NCBI GenBank assembly: GCA_041913505.1
Contig: JAYSFC010000025.1
Coordinates: 1-34,689 of the forward strand
Origin: JAYSFC01 sp041913505
GTDB taxonomy: Bacteria > Pseudomonadota > Gammaproteobacteria > Burkholderiales > Burkholderiaceae_C
Length of the DNA stretch: 34,689 bases
Direction of reading: 5' to 3'
In this document: piece by piece, positions 7,792 through 15,930 of the stretch
How the letters are laid out: every line of letters begins with the position of its first letter
How positions within the stretch are numbered: the first letter of the stretch is position 1
The notes under the pieces: generated by a model
What the model saw: only the letters and a program-made list of their open reading frames with translations
Databases searched by the model: none
Told to the model about the DNA's origin: nothing
Translations under genes and position numbers: made by a program

Positions 7792-8901
7792 TCACTGAGG
7801 CGGCTCATCGCCGAACAGGCTGGCCTGGCCGCGCAGCGCCGCAGGCCGGAACTGTAAAAGATCGAGCGGCTCGCGCTGCCGGTTGAGCCCCAGGCGCCGG
7901 CACGCCACATGAAAGCGCTGGCGCAGCAGATCGGCCCAGGCACCCTCGCCGCGCATGCGCGAGCCAAAACGCGCGTCGTAGTCCCGGCCGCCGCGCATGT
8001 CGTGCACGCGTGCCATCACGCGCTGCGCGCGCTGCGGGTAATGCACCTGCAGCCATTCCTGGAATAGATCGCGCACCTCCCACGGCAGTCGCAGCACGGT
8101 GTAGAACGCGCTGCGCGCGCCGGCCGCATGCGCCGCGTCGAGCACCTGCTCCAGGTCTTCGTTGATGAACGGGATCTGCGGCGCCACGCTCACGCCCACG
8201 GGCACGCCCGCCTCGGCCAGCGCGCGGATGGTGCGCAGGCGCCGGTGCGGCGCCGCCGCGCGCGGCTCCAGGATGCGCGCGAGCCGCGCGTCCAGCGTGG
8301 TGAGCGTCACATACACGGCCGCAAGCCGCGCCCGCGCCAGCGGCGCCAGCAGGTCCAGGTCGCGCTCCACGCCGCTGCCCTTGGTGATGAGGGTGAACGC
8401 ATGCCGCGCCGTGCCCAGCACCTCGATGAGGCCGCGCGTCAGCCGCAGCTCGCGCTCCACGGGCTGGTAGCAATCGGTGGCCGACCCCACGTTCAGCAGC
8501 CGCGGCACATACCCTGGGCGCAGCAACTCCTCGCGCAGCCGCTGAGCGATGTTGTGCTTGGCCACGATGTGGGTCTCGAAATCGAGCCCCGGCGACAGGT
8601 TGAGGTAACTGTGCGTGGGCCGCGCATAGCAGTAGACGCAGCCATGCTCGCAACCGCGGTAGGGGTTGATCGAGTACTCGAAGAAGATGTCGGGCGACTC
8701 GACGGTGTTGATGGCACTGCGTGCCGTCTCGAACACCACCTGCGTGGCCTGCGGCGCGGGAGGATCCAGGCCCGCCTCGTCCCAGCCCGGGCTCCAGCCG
8801 TCGTCGAACGCGGCGCGCACATCGCGCGTGAAGCGGTGGGCCATCTGCGTGGCCGCGCCGCGCCCCTTGATGGCCTGCAAGGGCACCCGGTATTCCGACA
8901 T
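7792..8901 (-). CDS. PA0069/Rv2578c-type radical SAM protein, SOS-controlled
   Basis: This 369-residue protein has a radical SAM cluster motif CEHGCVYC (Cys84, Cys88, Cys91), preceded by FFEYSINPYRG. GSATDCYQP and TLITKGSGVERD follow, as in the spore-photoproduct-lyase-like PA0069/Rv2578c family. The reaction catalysed by these bacterial relatives is not established. A perfect LexA-type palindrome lies 25 to 48 bp before the start, so the gene is very probably induced by DNA damage. As I recall, the Pseudomonas aeruginosa relative PA0069 is also in a LexA regulon. Together these hint at a role in DNA repair or damage response, which remains inference. The stop codon lies 5 bp from the end of the convergent eptA gene. 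Confidence 0.88.
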   Translation of the reverse strand: MSEYRVPLQAIKGRGAATQMAHRFTRDVRAAFDDGWSPGWDEAGLDPPAPQATQVVFETARSAINTVESPDIFFEYSINPYRGCEHGCVYCYARPTHSYLNLSPGLDFETHIVAKHNIAQRLREELLRPGYVPRLLNVGSATDCYQPVERELRLTRGLIEVLGTARHAFTLITKGSGVERDLDLLAPLARARLAAVYVTLTTLDARLARILEPRAAAPHRRLRTIRALAEAGVPVGVSVAPQIPFINEDLEQVLDAAHAAGARSAFYTVLRLPWEVRDLFQEWLQVHYPQRAQRVMARVHDMRGGRDYDARFGSRMRGEGAWADLLRQRFHVACRRLGLNRQREPLDLLQFRPAALRGQASLFGDEPPQ

Positions 8902-8925
8902 GGCGAGCCTCTGAGCAAAATCAAA

Positions 8926-8949
8926 ATAACTGTATGAATATACAGTTAT
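8926..8949 (-). promoter_or_regulatory. LexA-binding site (SOS box)
   Basis: This 24-bp inverted repeat has perfect 10-bp arms (ATAACTGTAT at 8926-8935 and ATACAGTTAT at 8940-8949) around GAAT. It contains CTG-N10-CAG with AT-rich alternating flanks, which is the gamma/betaproteobacterial LexA consensus. On the minus strand it contains TATATT, a candidate -10, so LexA would directly block the promoter of the radical SAM gene. The divergent rnk gene starts 105 bp away and is probably not controlled by it. Confidence 0.92.
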
Positions 8950-9054
8950 CCAGATTTTCTGGCACCACGGACTAACCCTGCGATCCAGTGCGAGATTGGC
9001 GATCCGCTACAGTCCCGGCCTTTCGCATCCACCACTGACCACTGAGGTAACCCC

Positions 9055-9468
9055 ATGGTTCGCAAGCCCCAAATCATCCTGTCGTCCCTGGATCTGGACC
9101 GCATCGAGGCCCTGCTCGCTGCCATCCCGGCCAGCGCCTTCCCGGGCAAGGCCGACTTGCAGGCGGAGCTGGACCGTGCCGACGTGCTGGCGCCCGAGCA
9201 GATCCCACCCAACGTGGTGACGATGAACTCCACGGTCAAGTTCACCATCGCCGAGACCGGCAAGGAGTTCTGCCTGACCCTGGTCTATCCGCGCGACATG
9301 GACGGCAGCGCCGACCGCGTTTCCATCTTCGCGCCCGTGGGCTGTGCGCTGCTGGGCCTGTCAGTGGGCGACGAGCTCGCCTGGCCCGGCCCCGGCGGCA
9401 AGGTCATGACCGTGCGCGTGAAAGAAATCGTCTACCAGCCCGAGAGCGCGGGCGAGCTGCACCGCTGA
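9055..9468 (+). CDS. rnk: Rnk-type regulator of nucleoside diphosphate kinase (GreA/GreB C-terminal fold)
   Basis: This 137-residue protein is built like Rnk. A short N-terminal helical segment (about residues 10-55) is followed by a GreA/GreB-type C-terminal domain (NSTVKFTIAETGKEFCLTLVYP, then APVGCALLGLSVGDELAWPGPGGKVMTVRVKEIVYQPE). Rnk binds RNA polymerase but lacks the long coiled coil needed for transcript cleavage, so it does not act as a Gre factor. GAGGTAA (9044-9050) ends 4 bp before the ATG. The gene stands alone, divergent from the SOS-controlled radical SAM gene. Confidence 0.88.
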   Translation: MVRKPQIILSSLDLDRIEALLAAIPASAFPGKADLQAELDRADVLAPEQIPPNVVTMNSTVKFTIAETGKEFCLTLVYPRDMDGSADRVSIFAPVGCALLGLSVGDELAWPGPGGKVMTVRVKEIVYQPESAGELHR

Positions 9469-9487
9469 GCCGCTTGAAGAGGCCTGC

Positions 9488-10600
9488 TCAGCCCAGGCTG
9501 CCTGCCAGCGCCACCAGCAGCCCCGTCCCCACGAGCCCGGCCTGCCAGCGCAGCGCAAGGCTCCACGATGGCACATGGCGCTCCACGCGCAGGTAGAGCT
9601 GGCGCCCCGCGGCGATGGACAGCGCGAAGGCCAGCACCATGCCCAGCGCGTTCGGCAGAGGTGCGTCGGGCCACAGATGGCTGACTGCGGCATTCACGAG
9701 CAGGCACACCGAAAAGTGCACGAGAAAGACCGAATACGACATCTGGCCCAGACGCTGCAGCCATGCCGCGCCAGGCCATGAACCCTGCCATACCCGCTGC
9801 GCCACGCCGCGCCGCGCCAGCACGAGCAGCAGGGCCGTTACGAGCGCTACCGCGATGCGCGTGCGGAACTCGACCCACAGCGCCAGTGCGCCGAGCGCGG
9901 CCACGCACAGGCTCCAGCCCCAGGGCTGGCGCGATCGCCCGGCCCAGAAGGCCAGCATGCCCAGGCTGTAGGAGCCCCAGAAGTACCAAGCCCACATGTC
10001 CTGGTCGGGCATGCAGTTGAACACCACGAGCGACAGCATCCCACCGGCCGCCACGGCCAGCGGCGCCAGGTGACGCGCCCATGCGGGCGCGCGGCGCAGG
10101 GCCGCGAGCAGCAGCACCGCGAGCGCGAACAGCTGGAAGTCGATGGCCACATACCACACGCCCGCCGAGAGGGCCTCGGCGCCCACGATGTCCTGCAGCA
10201 GCAGCGCATTGGCCACGAGCTGGCCCAGGCTCGGATCGCCCGGCACCGAGGGGTGGTCCATGAAGGGCCGCACGGCCGCTGCGGCGAGCACGGCCACCAG
10301 CAGCGCCACAGCGTAAGGAATCACCAGCCGCACGAAGCGCCGCCCGATCTGCTGCGCCGCGCTGTCGAAGCGCGCCACGCCCTCGGGCGCGAGGCTGGCC
10401 GCCGCCAGGTAGCCACCCAGTGCCAGGAACACCTGCACGGCCATGCGCCCATACATGTACAGCCAGTCGATCACGCCCGGCGCCAGCCCATGCGCCGTAT
10501 CGGACATGGGGCCGTAAAACGCGAGATGGTGGGCGACGATGGTGGCACAGGCCACGCCCTTGATCATGTCGATCAGGGCATTGCGTGACGGGGTGGACAT
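9488..10600 (-). CDS. Membrane acyltransferase (acyltransferase 3 / OafA-like family)
   Basis: This protein of about 370 residues has roughly ten membrane segments and the acyltransferase-3 signatures: RNALIDMIKGVACATIVAHHL at the N-terminus with the conserved catalytic-type His, RMAVQVFLALGGYL, RRFVRLVIPY, and SYSVFLVHF near the C-terminus. Such enzymes transfer acyl groups to surface sugars or other extracytoplasmic acceptors; the acceptor cannot be predicted here. I favour the ATG at 10600. A GTG four codons upstream (10612) is also possible, and neither has a strong ribosome-binding site. It follows the alpha-E gene on the same strand after 124 bp, so co-transcription is possible but not compelling. 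Confidence 0.85.
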   Translation of the reverse strand: MSTPSRNALIDMIKGVACATIVAHHLAFYGPMSDTAHGLAPGVIDWLYMYGRMAVQVFLALGGYLAAASLAPEGVARFDSAAQQIGRRFVRLVIPYAVALLVAVLAAAAVRPFMDHPSVPGDPSLGQLVANALLLQDIVGAEALSAGVWYVAIDFQLFALAVLLLAALRRAPAWARHLAPLAVAAGGMLSLVVFNCMPDQDMWAWYFWGSYSLGMLAFWAGRSRQPWGWSLCVAALGALALWVEFRTRIAVALVTALLLVLARRGVAQRVWQGSWPGAAWLQRLGQMSYSVFLVHFSVCLLVNAAVSHLWPDAPLPNALGMVLAFALSIAAGRQLYLRVERHVPSWSLALRWQAGLVGTGLLVALAGSLG

Positions 10601-10724
10601 GCGGGGATTCACTCTGCGAGACGGCGTGCGGCGCAGGGACGGCCGGGGCCAGGTGCTCGGGAAAACCCGATATTGTGCTCCGATTGTCCAAAACGTGCAG
10701 GCGGTGCGCAGACTCCTTCCCTGC

Positions 10725-11702
10725 TCACTGGTACACCGGTACCAGGAAATCGCGGCTGATGCCTGAGCCCAGCTCGTTCACGCGATCGAGGAACTGCGTG
10801 AGGTAGGCGTGCAACCCCGTGGCCAGGATTTCGTCGATGCGGCCGTAGCGCAGGTCGGCCAGCAGGCGGCCGGCCTTGCGCTGCGTCTCGCCCGACTGGT
10901 CGTTGGCGACCACGGCCAGGTTCTCCGCCACCTCGTGCAGGCTTGCGTGCAGCGAGCGCGGCATGTCGCGGCGCAGGATCAGCAGATCGGCCACACGCTC
11001 GGGCGTGATCACGTCGCGGTAGACCTTGCGGTAAATCTCGAACGCCGAGACGCTGCGCAGGATCGCGCTCCAGTGGTAGAAGTCGAACTCCTGCGCCCCC
11101 AGCCCACTGCCCTCGCGCGCGCGCGCCGAGCCGTGGAAGTCGCTGTTGACGGCGTGGAACTTCACATCGAGCAGGCGTGCCGTGTTGTCCGCGCGCTCGA
11201 GAAAGGTGCCCAGGCGCAGGAAGTGGAAGGCCTCATCCTGCAGCATGGTGCCCGCCGTCACGCCGCGCGACACGTGCGAGCGGTGCTTGACCCATTCGAG
11301 GAACTGGCCCGGGTCGCTGTCGAAGCGCTTCTCGTTCAGGTAGCGCTGCAGCACCAGCCAGGTGGTGTTCTGCGTCTCCCACACCTCGGTGGTGAGCGCC
11401 CCGCGCACGGCGCGCGCGTTCTCGCGCGCGGCACGCAGACAGGACAGGATGGACGAGGGGTTGCTGCCGTCGCGCACCATGAACTCCAGCACGCCGTCGC
11501 GCGTGACCTGGCCATGGCGCTGGGTGTAGGCGGGAATCAGTTCGCTGATGGACAGCAGGCCCAGCAGGCTCTCCTCGGCCACGGCGGCCGATTGCGGCAG
11601 CAGCGAGGTCTCGTAGGCCACGTTCAGCATGCGGGCGGTGTTCTCTGCCCGCTCGGTATAGCGGGACATCCAGAACAAATGGTCGGCGGTGCGGCTCAGC
11701 AT
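10725..11702 (-). CDS. Alpha-E domain protein (DUF403)
   Basis: This 325-residue, almost entirely helical protein opens with MLSRTADHLFWMSRYTERAE and later repeats a related pattern (FLRLGTFLERADNTARLLDVKF), both hallmarks of the alpha-E (DUF403) family. Alpha-E proteins are encoded beside circularly permuted ATP-grasp ligases, and comparative genomics has linked the pair to a predicted peptide-synthesis or tagging system. The biochemical role is unproven. The start at 11702 has a strong AAGGAGG 4 bp upstream. The gene is preceded by a duplicated copy of its own first 20 codons, and its ATG overlaps the end of that short frame. No transglutaminase-like gene, a common third partner, is adjacent. 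Confidence 0.9.
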   Translation of the reverse strand: MLSRTADHLFWMSRYTERAENTARMLNVAYETSLLPQSAAVAEESLLGLLSISELIPAYTQRHGQVTRDGVLEFMVRDGSNPSSILSCLRAARENARAVRGALTTEVWETQNTTWLVLQRYLNEKRFDSDPGQFLEWVKHRSHVSRGVTAGTMLQDEAFHFLRLGTFLERADNTARLLDVKFHAVNSDFHGSARAREGSGLGAQEFDFYHWSAILRSVSAFEIYRKVYRDVITPERVADLLILRRDMPRSLHASLHEVAENLAVVANDQSGETQRKAGRLLADLRYGRIDEILATGLHAYLTQFLDRVNELGSGISRDFLVPVYQ

Positions 11703-11851
11703 GTAGCCTCCTTGGCATGGGCAGGCAGAGAACCCCGCACGCGCTGCGCGCGCACGCGGTGTTGTGGTGAAAGTCCGCCTACGGCGGCCTTTTCTGCTCG
11801 CTCGGTGTAGCGGGACATCCAGAACAGATGGTCGGCAGTGCGGCTCAGCAT
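11696..11851 (-). pseudogene. Duplicated 5' end of the alpha-E gene forming a 51-codon short frame
   Basis: Between the ATP-grasp and alpha-E genes lies a second copy of the alpha-E start (11793-11851). Its first 20 codons give the same peptide, MLSRTADHLFWMSRYTERAE, with five base differences from the intact gene, all synonymous. It has its own GGGAGG about 8 bp before its ATG. After codon 20 the frame runs into about 90 unrelated bases, including a hairpin (11770-11792, 10-bp arms with one mismatch). It ends at a TGA (11698-11696) that overlaps the ATG of the intact gene. The frame is therefore open for 51 residues and could be translated and coupled to the downstream gene. A broken duplicate is more likely than a functional small protein. 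Confidence 0.8.
11770..11792. repeat. Hairpin between the two alpha-E starts
   Basis: AAAGTCCGCC (11770-11779) and GGCGGCCTTT (11783-11792) form 10-bp arms with one mismatch around a 3-nt loop. The hairpin begins immediately after the 20 duplicated codons on the minus strand. It resembles a small palindromic repeat unit and may mark the junction of the rearrangement. Confidence 0.5.
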
Positions 11852-11865
11852 GGTGTGTTCCTCCC

Positions 11866-13314
11866 TTATTCCTGCCCCAGCACCCAGGTGTCCTTGGTGC
11901 CGCCCCCTTGCGAGGAATTGACGACGAGCGAGCCCTCCTGCAGCGCCACGCGCGTGAGGCCGCCGGCCACCATCTGCACCTTCTGGCCCGAGAGCACGAA
12001 GGGCCGCAGGTCGATGTGGCGCGGCGCGATGCCGCTGTCCACGAACGTGGGGCAGCTCGAGAGGCTCAGCGTGGGCTGGGCGATGTAGCCTGCGGGATGG
12101 GCGATGAGCGCGCGGCGGAAGTCCTCGATCTCGGCCCGGGTCGCGGCCGGCCCGATCAGCATGCCGTAGCCGCCCGCACCGTGCACCTCCTTCACCACCA
12201 GCTCGTTCAGGTGATCGAGCACGTATTTCAGGTCGTCCGGCTTGCGGCACAGCCAGGTGGGCACGTTCTGCAGGATGGGCTCCTCGCCAAGGTAGAAGCG
12301 GATCATCTCGGGCACGTAGGGGTAGACCGACTTGTCGTCGGCCACGCCCGTGCCCACGGCGTTGCAGATGGCCACGTTGCCCGCGCGGTAGGCGGCCATG
12401 AGGCCCGCGCAGCCCAGCGTGGATGTGGGTCGGAACACCTGCGGGTCGAGGAAGTCGTCGTCCACGCGGCGGTAGATCACGTCCACGCGCTGCAGGCCGC
12501 GCGTGGTGCGCATGTACACGAAGTGGTCCTTGACCACGAGGTCCTGCCCCTCGACGAGCTCCACGCCCATCTGCTGCGCAAGGAATGCATGCTCGAAGTA
12601 CGCGCTGTTGTACATGCCGGGCGTGAGGACCACCACCGTGGGCTCGGAGGCGCCGGCCGGGGCGCTTGCGCGCAGCGTGTCGAGCAGCAGATCGGGGTAG
12701 TGCGCCACGGGCGCCACCTTGTGCAGCGAGAACAGCTCGGGAAAGAGCCGCATCATCATCTTGCGGTTCTCGAGCATGTACGACACGCCCGAGGGCACGC
12801 GCAGGTTGTCCTCCAGCACGTAGTACACGCCCTCGCCGTTCGCGTCGGGGGCCCGCACGATGTCGATGCCCGCGACATGCGCATACACGCTGCGCGGCAC
12901 CTCCACGCCGGCCATCTCGGGGCGGTACTGCGCGTTGTTCAGGATCAGGTCCGGGGGCACCACGCCCGCGCGCAGGATCTCCTGGCCGTGGTACACGTCA
13001 TGGATGAAGCGGTTGAGCGCCGTCACGCGCTGCACCAGTCCCTGCTGCATGCGCGTCCATTCGTGCGCGGGGATGATGCGCGGGATCAGGTCGAACGGGA
13101 TCAGGCGCTCGGTGCCCGCGCCGCTCTCGTCCTTGGCGCCGTACACCGCGAAGGTAATGCCCACGCGGCGAAAGATCATCTCGGCCTCTTCGCGGCGCGC
13201 CTGCATGGCCTGGGCCGACTGCAGCGCCAGCCACTTGCCGTAACGTTTGTAGTGGGGGCGGATATCGCTGCCGTCAAAGGGCAGCGCCTCGTACATCTCG
13301 TCGAACTTCTGCAT
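11866..13314 (-). CDS. Circularly permuted type 2 ATP-grasp protein (DUF404/DUF407)
   Basis: This 482-residue protein shows the markers of the circularly permuted ATP-grasp family: FDEMYEALPFDGSDIRPHY at the start, RIIPAHEWTRMQQGLVQRV, VYYVLEDNLRVPSGVSYMLENR, and VVKEVHGAGGYGMLIGP, and it ends near SQGGGTKDTWVL. Such proteins are predicted ATP-dependent amide or peptide ligases with no established substrate. The start at 13314 has AGGAGG 8 bp upstream and fits the family N-terminus; an in-frame ATG 15 codons earlier lacks these features. The alpha-E gene follows downstream, separated by a duplicated fragment of its own 5' end. The pairing is conserved across many bacteria. Confidence 0.92.
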   Translation of the reverse strand: MQKFDEMYEALPFDGSDIRPHYKRYGKWLALQSAQAMQARREEAEMIFRRVGITFAVYGAKDESGAGTERLIPFDLIPRIIPAHEWTRMQQGLVQRVTALNRFIHDVYHGQEILRAGVVPPDLILNNAQYRPEMAGVEVPRSVYAHVAGIDIVRAPDANGEGVYYVLEDNLRVPSGVSYMLENRKMMMRLFPELFSLHKVAPVAHYPDLLLDTLRASAPAGASEPTVVVLTPGMYNSAYFEHAFLAQQMGVELVEGQDLVVKDHFVYMRTTRGLQRVDVIYRRVDDDFLDPQVFRPTSTLGCAGLMAAYRAGNVAICNAVGTGVADDKSVYPYVPEMIRFYLGEEPILQNVPTWLCRKPDDLKYVLDHLNELVVKEVHGAGGYGMLIGPAATRAEIEDFRRALIAHPAGYIAQPTLSLSSCPTFVDSGIAPRHIDLRPFVLSGQKVQMVAGGLTRVALQEGSLVVNSSQGGGTKDTWVLGQE

Positions 13315-13402
13315 GGAAGGTGCCTCCTGGCCCCAGGATAGCAATTGCCGGGCCAGCACCCGGACGCCGCCCCCACGCGGCGCTCATGTACTGCGCCTGC
13401 GC

Positions 13403-15856
13403 TCAATCAGGCAAGCGGTGCTGCCAGTAGCGGGGCCGCTCCACACGCTCGCAACGCACCTGCCCCGGCTCGGCCGAACGCCAGTGCGCGGCCCCGCAGG
13501 CCGGGGACGCCACCAGCGCGGCGCCACGCTCGCGGTAGCGCTGCGCCACCTCGGGCGCCGGGTGGCCAAAACGGTTGCGGTACCCCGCCTGCACCAGGGC
13601 GGTGCGCGGCGCCACCGCATCGATGAAGGCTGCGCTCGACGAACTCTTGCTGCCATGGTGGGGCACGAGCAGCACCGAAGCGGCCAGCGGCGCGCCCCGC
13701 GCGAGCAGCGCCTGCTCCTGCGGCAGCTCGATATCGCCCACCAGCAGCGCGGCCACGCCCTGGGCGTCGGTGATGCGCAGCACGCAGCTGAGCGCGTTCG
13801 AACGCATGCCCGTCTTCACGAGATCCTCCGGCAGCGGGTGCAGCACCTCGAAGGCCACGCCATCCCAATCCCAGCGCTGGCCCGCCACGCACAGCGTTGC
13901 GGCCCGCAGCGTCAGCAGGTCGGGCTCGCTGGCGATCGACCCCATGAGCGCCGCCGAGGGCTGGGCCGCCAGCACGGCCTGCGCACCGCCCGTGTGGTCA
14001 GTGTCGCGGTGGCTGAGCACCAGTTGGTCGAGCCGCACTCCTTGCGACCGCAGCAGCGGCGCGAGCACGCGCTCGCCCGCATCGCTGTGGATGCCGTAGC
14101 GCGGTCCCGCGTCGTACAGCAGCGCGTGCTGCGCCGTACGCACGAGCACCGCATTGCCCTGCCCCACATCGGCCGCGAGCAGTTCGAACCGCCCCGTCGG
14201 CGGCTGCGCGTTTTGCCAGCACAGCGCCGGCACCAGCAGGGGCAAGCCCAGCACGCGCAGGCGCCAGGGCCAGCGCAAGGCCAGGCAGGTGCCGCCCGCG
14301 ACCGCCGCCACACCGGCCCACAGAGGTGCTGCGGGCAACGACACCACGGCGCCAGGCCAAGCAGCCAAGGCCTGCAACAGCGCCACGAGCGGCGCCAGGC
14401 TGGCCGCGGCAGCACTCCACAAGGGCCCCCAGACCATGCCCGCGAGCGCCAGCGGCGTGACCACCAGCGTGACCCAAGGAATGGCCACCAGGTTGGCCAG
14501 CGCCCCCACCAAAGACACCTGCCCGAACAGCAACAGGGTGAGCGGCGTGAGCGCCAGCGTGACCACCCACTGCTCCCGCCCAAAAGCCATCAAACGATCA
14601 AAAGCGCTGATAGTGCTTTTCCGCAGGTCATTTGTAGCTATGAAATCAGAAGCAAACAACACCCCTACCGCCACGAAGCTGAGCCAGAACCCTGCCTGCA
14701 GCAACGCCCAGGGGTCGGCCAGCACGACGGCGGCGCAGGCCAGCAGCCACACTTGCCGCCACGGCCAGCGCCGCCCCATGAAGCGCAGCAGCGCCACCAC
14801 GGCCAGCATGCCCACCGTGCGCTGCGCAGGCACGCCCCAGCCGCTGAACAGCGCGTAGGCGCCCGCAAGCAGCACGCCGCCCGCCAGGGCCGCGCTCGGC
14901 GCGGGCCACCACAGGCACAACCGCGCCGAACGCCGCCACAGCCAGCCCACGGCCGCCACCGCGATCCAGGCGAACAGCGTGATATGCAGGCCCGAAATAC
15001 TCATGAGGTGCGCGACGCCCGTGGCCCGGAACAGGTCCCAGTCCGCGCGGTCGATCGCACGTTGATCGCCCGTCACCAGTGCGGCCACCACGCCCGCCAC
15101 CCGGGCCCGTGCCGCCGCATCGGCGCTGGACGCCCGCTCGCCCCCGGGTGCCAGCCGCTGCACGATGGCATCGCGCACCTGCTGGCGCCATTGCTCCACG
15201 GGGTGGCGCCAGCGCGGCGCCGACACGAGGCGCGGCGGCGCATCGCGCGGCCCCGCGCGCACGTAGCCCGTGGCCTGCACACCCTGCTCCCAGAGCCAAA
15301 GCTCGTAGTCGAAACCCTGCGGGTTGCGCGCGCCGTGCGGCGCCTTGAGGCGCACGGTGAAGTCCCAGCGCTGGCCTGCACGCAGTGCCGCCCCCTCGCG
15401 CTGGGGCTCCGCAGGGCCGTCGGTGCCGCGCCAGCCCGAGGCATACCAGGACAACTCGATCACCGGCGGCAGGCGCACCGGGGTGCCGCCCAGACGCGCC
15501 GCGTCAACCTCGAAGCGAAAGCGCAGCCCCGCATCGCTCACTTGCGGCATGGCGGCCACCACGCCTTCCACCCGCAGATCACGCCCTTCCAGGGCCGCAT
15601 CCAGCGCCTGCGCCTGGAACGCCACGGCGCGCACGCCGCACAGGCCGAACATCGCCACCGCCGTGCCCGCCAAGGCCGCCAGCGCCGCGGCACGCGGCCG
15701 GCGCCGGTGCAGACGCATGGTGCCGCCCACCAGCCCCAGCCCCGCCGCCAGCGCAGCCGCGTACGGTGCCCACCCCCACAGCTGCGGCTGCGCAAGCTGC
15801 AGGGCCGCTCCCACGAGCAGCCCCGCCAGCGCCCAGGGCAGCCGCCAGCCGCTCAT
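13403..15856 (-). CDS. comEC: ComEC/Rec2 DNA-uptake channel
   Basis: This polytopic membrane protein of about 817 residues forms the inner-membrane channel for single-stranded DNA in natural transformation. In order it has N-terminal membrane segments and a DUF4131-type periplasmic part, the Competence domain (ATGVAHLMSISGLHITLFAWI is its signature), and a C-terminal metallo-beta-lactamase-like domain (DVGQGNAVLVRT, then SHRDTDHTGG with the metal-binding HxDxDH pattern). I favour the ATG at 15856, with AGGGGA upstream; in-frame ATGs at 15898 and 15913 are possible. Codons for about 23 residues (ASDFIATNDLRKSTISAFDR and neighbours) are AT-rich and match an interspersed element, apparently absorbed into a loop. 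The gene is 88 bp upstream of the ATP-grasp gene on the same strand. Confidence 0.92.
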   Translation of the reverse strand: MSGWRLPWALAGLLVGAALQLAQPQLWGWAPYAAALAAGLGLVGGTMRLHRRRPRAAALAALAGTAVAMFGLCGVRAVAFQAQALDAALEGRDLRVEGVVAAMPQVSDAGLRFRFEVDAARLGGTPVRLPPVIELSWYASGWRGTDGPAEPQREGAALRAGQRWDFTVRLKAPHGARNPQGFDYELWLWEQGVQATGYVRAGPRDAPPRLVSAPRWRHPVEQWRQQVRDAIVQRLAPGGERASSADAAARARVAGVVAALVTGDQRAIDRADWDLFRATGVAHLMSISGLHITLFAWIAVAAVGWLWRRSARLCLWWPAPSAALAGGVLLAGAYALFSGWGVPAQRTVGMLAVVALLRFMGRRWPWRQVWLLACAAVVLADPWALLQAGFWLSFVAVGVLFASDFIATNDLRKSTISAFDRLMAFGREQWVVTLALTPLTLLLFGQVSLVGALANLVAIPWVTLVVTPLALAGMVWGPLWSAAAASLAPLVALLQALAAWPGAVVSLPAAPLWAGVAAVAGGTCLALRWPWRLRVLGLPLLVPALCWQNAQPPTGRFELLAADVGQGNAVLVRTAQHALLYDAGPRYGIHSDAGERVLAPLLRSQGVRLDQLVLSHRDTDHTGGAQAVLAAQPSAALMGSIASEPDLLTLRAATLCVAGQRWDWDGVAFEVLHPLPEDLVKTGMRSNALSCVLRITDAQGVAALLVGDIELPQEQALLARGAPLAASVLLVPHHGSKSSSSAAFIDAVAPRTALVQAGYRNRFGHPAPEVAQRYRERGAALVASPACGAAHWRSAEPGQVRCERVERPRYWQHRLPD
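14585..14655. repeat. Interspersed element captured inside the comEC reading frame
   Basis: A conspicuously AT-rich block in an otherwise GC-rich gene. Read on the minus strand it contains TGCTTCTGATTTCATAGCTA followed by CAAATGACC, and ends AGCACTATCAGCGCTTTTGA. The first part aligns with the copies at 5104-5136 and 32163-32205. The frame is kept, and the block encodes a polar stretch between membrane segments, next to GREQWVVTLALTPLTLLLFG. Confidence 0.55.
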
Positions 15857-15930
15857 GCGCCGATCCCCCTGCGGCTGTGTAACACTTGCCGCTCCCATCC
15901 CACTTTCTGCCATCCCAGGCGAGGAACACC

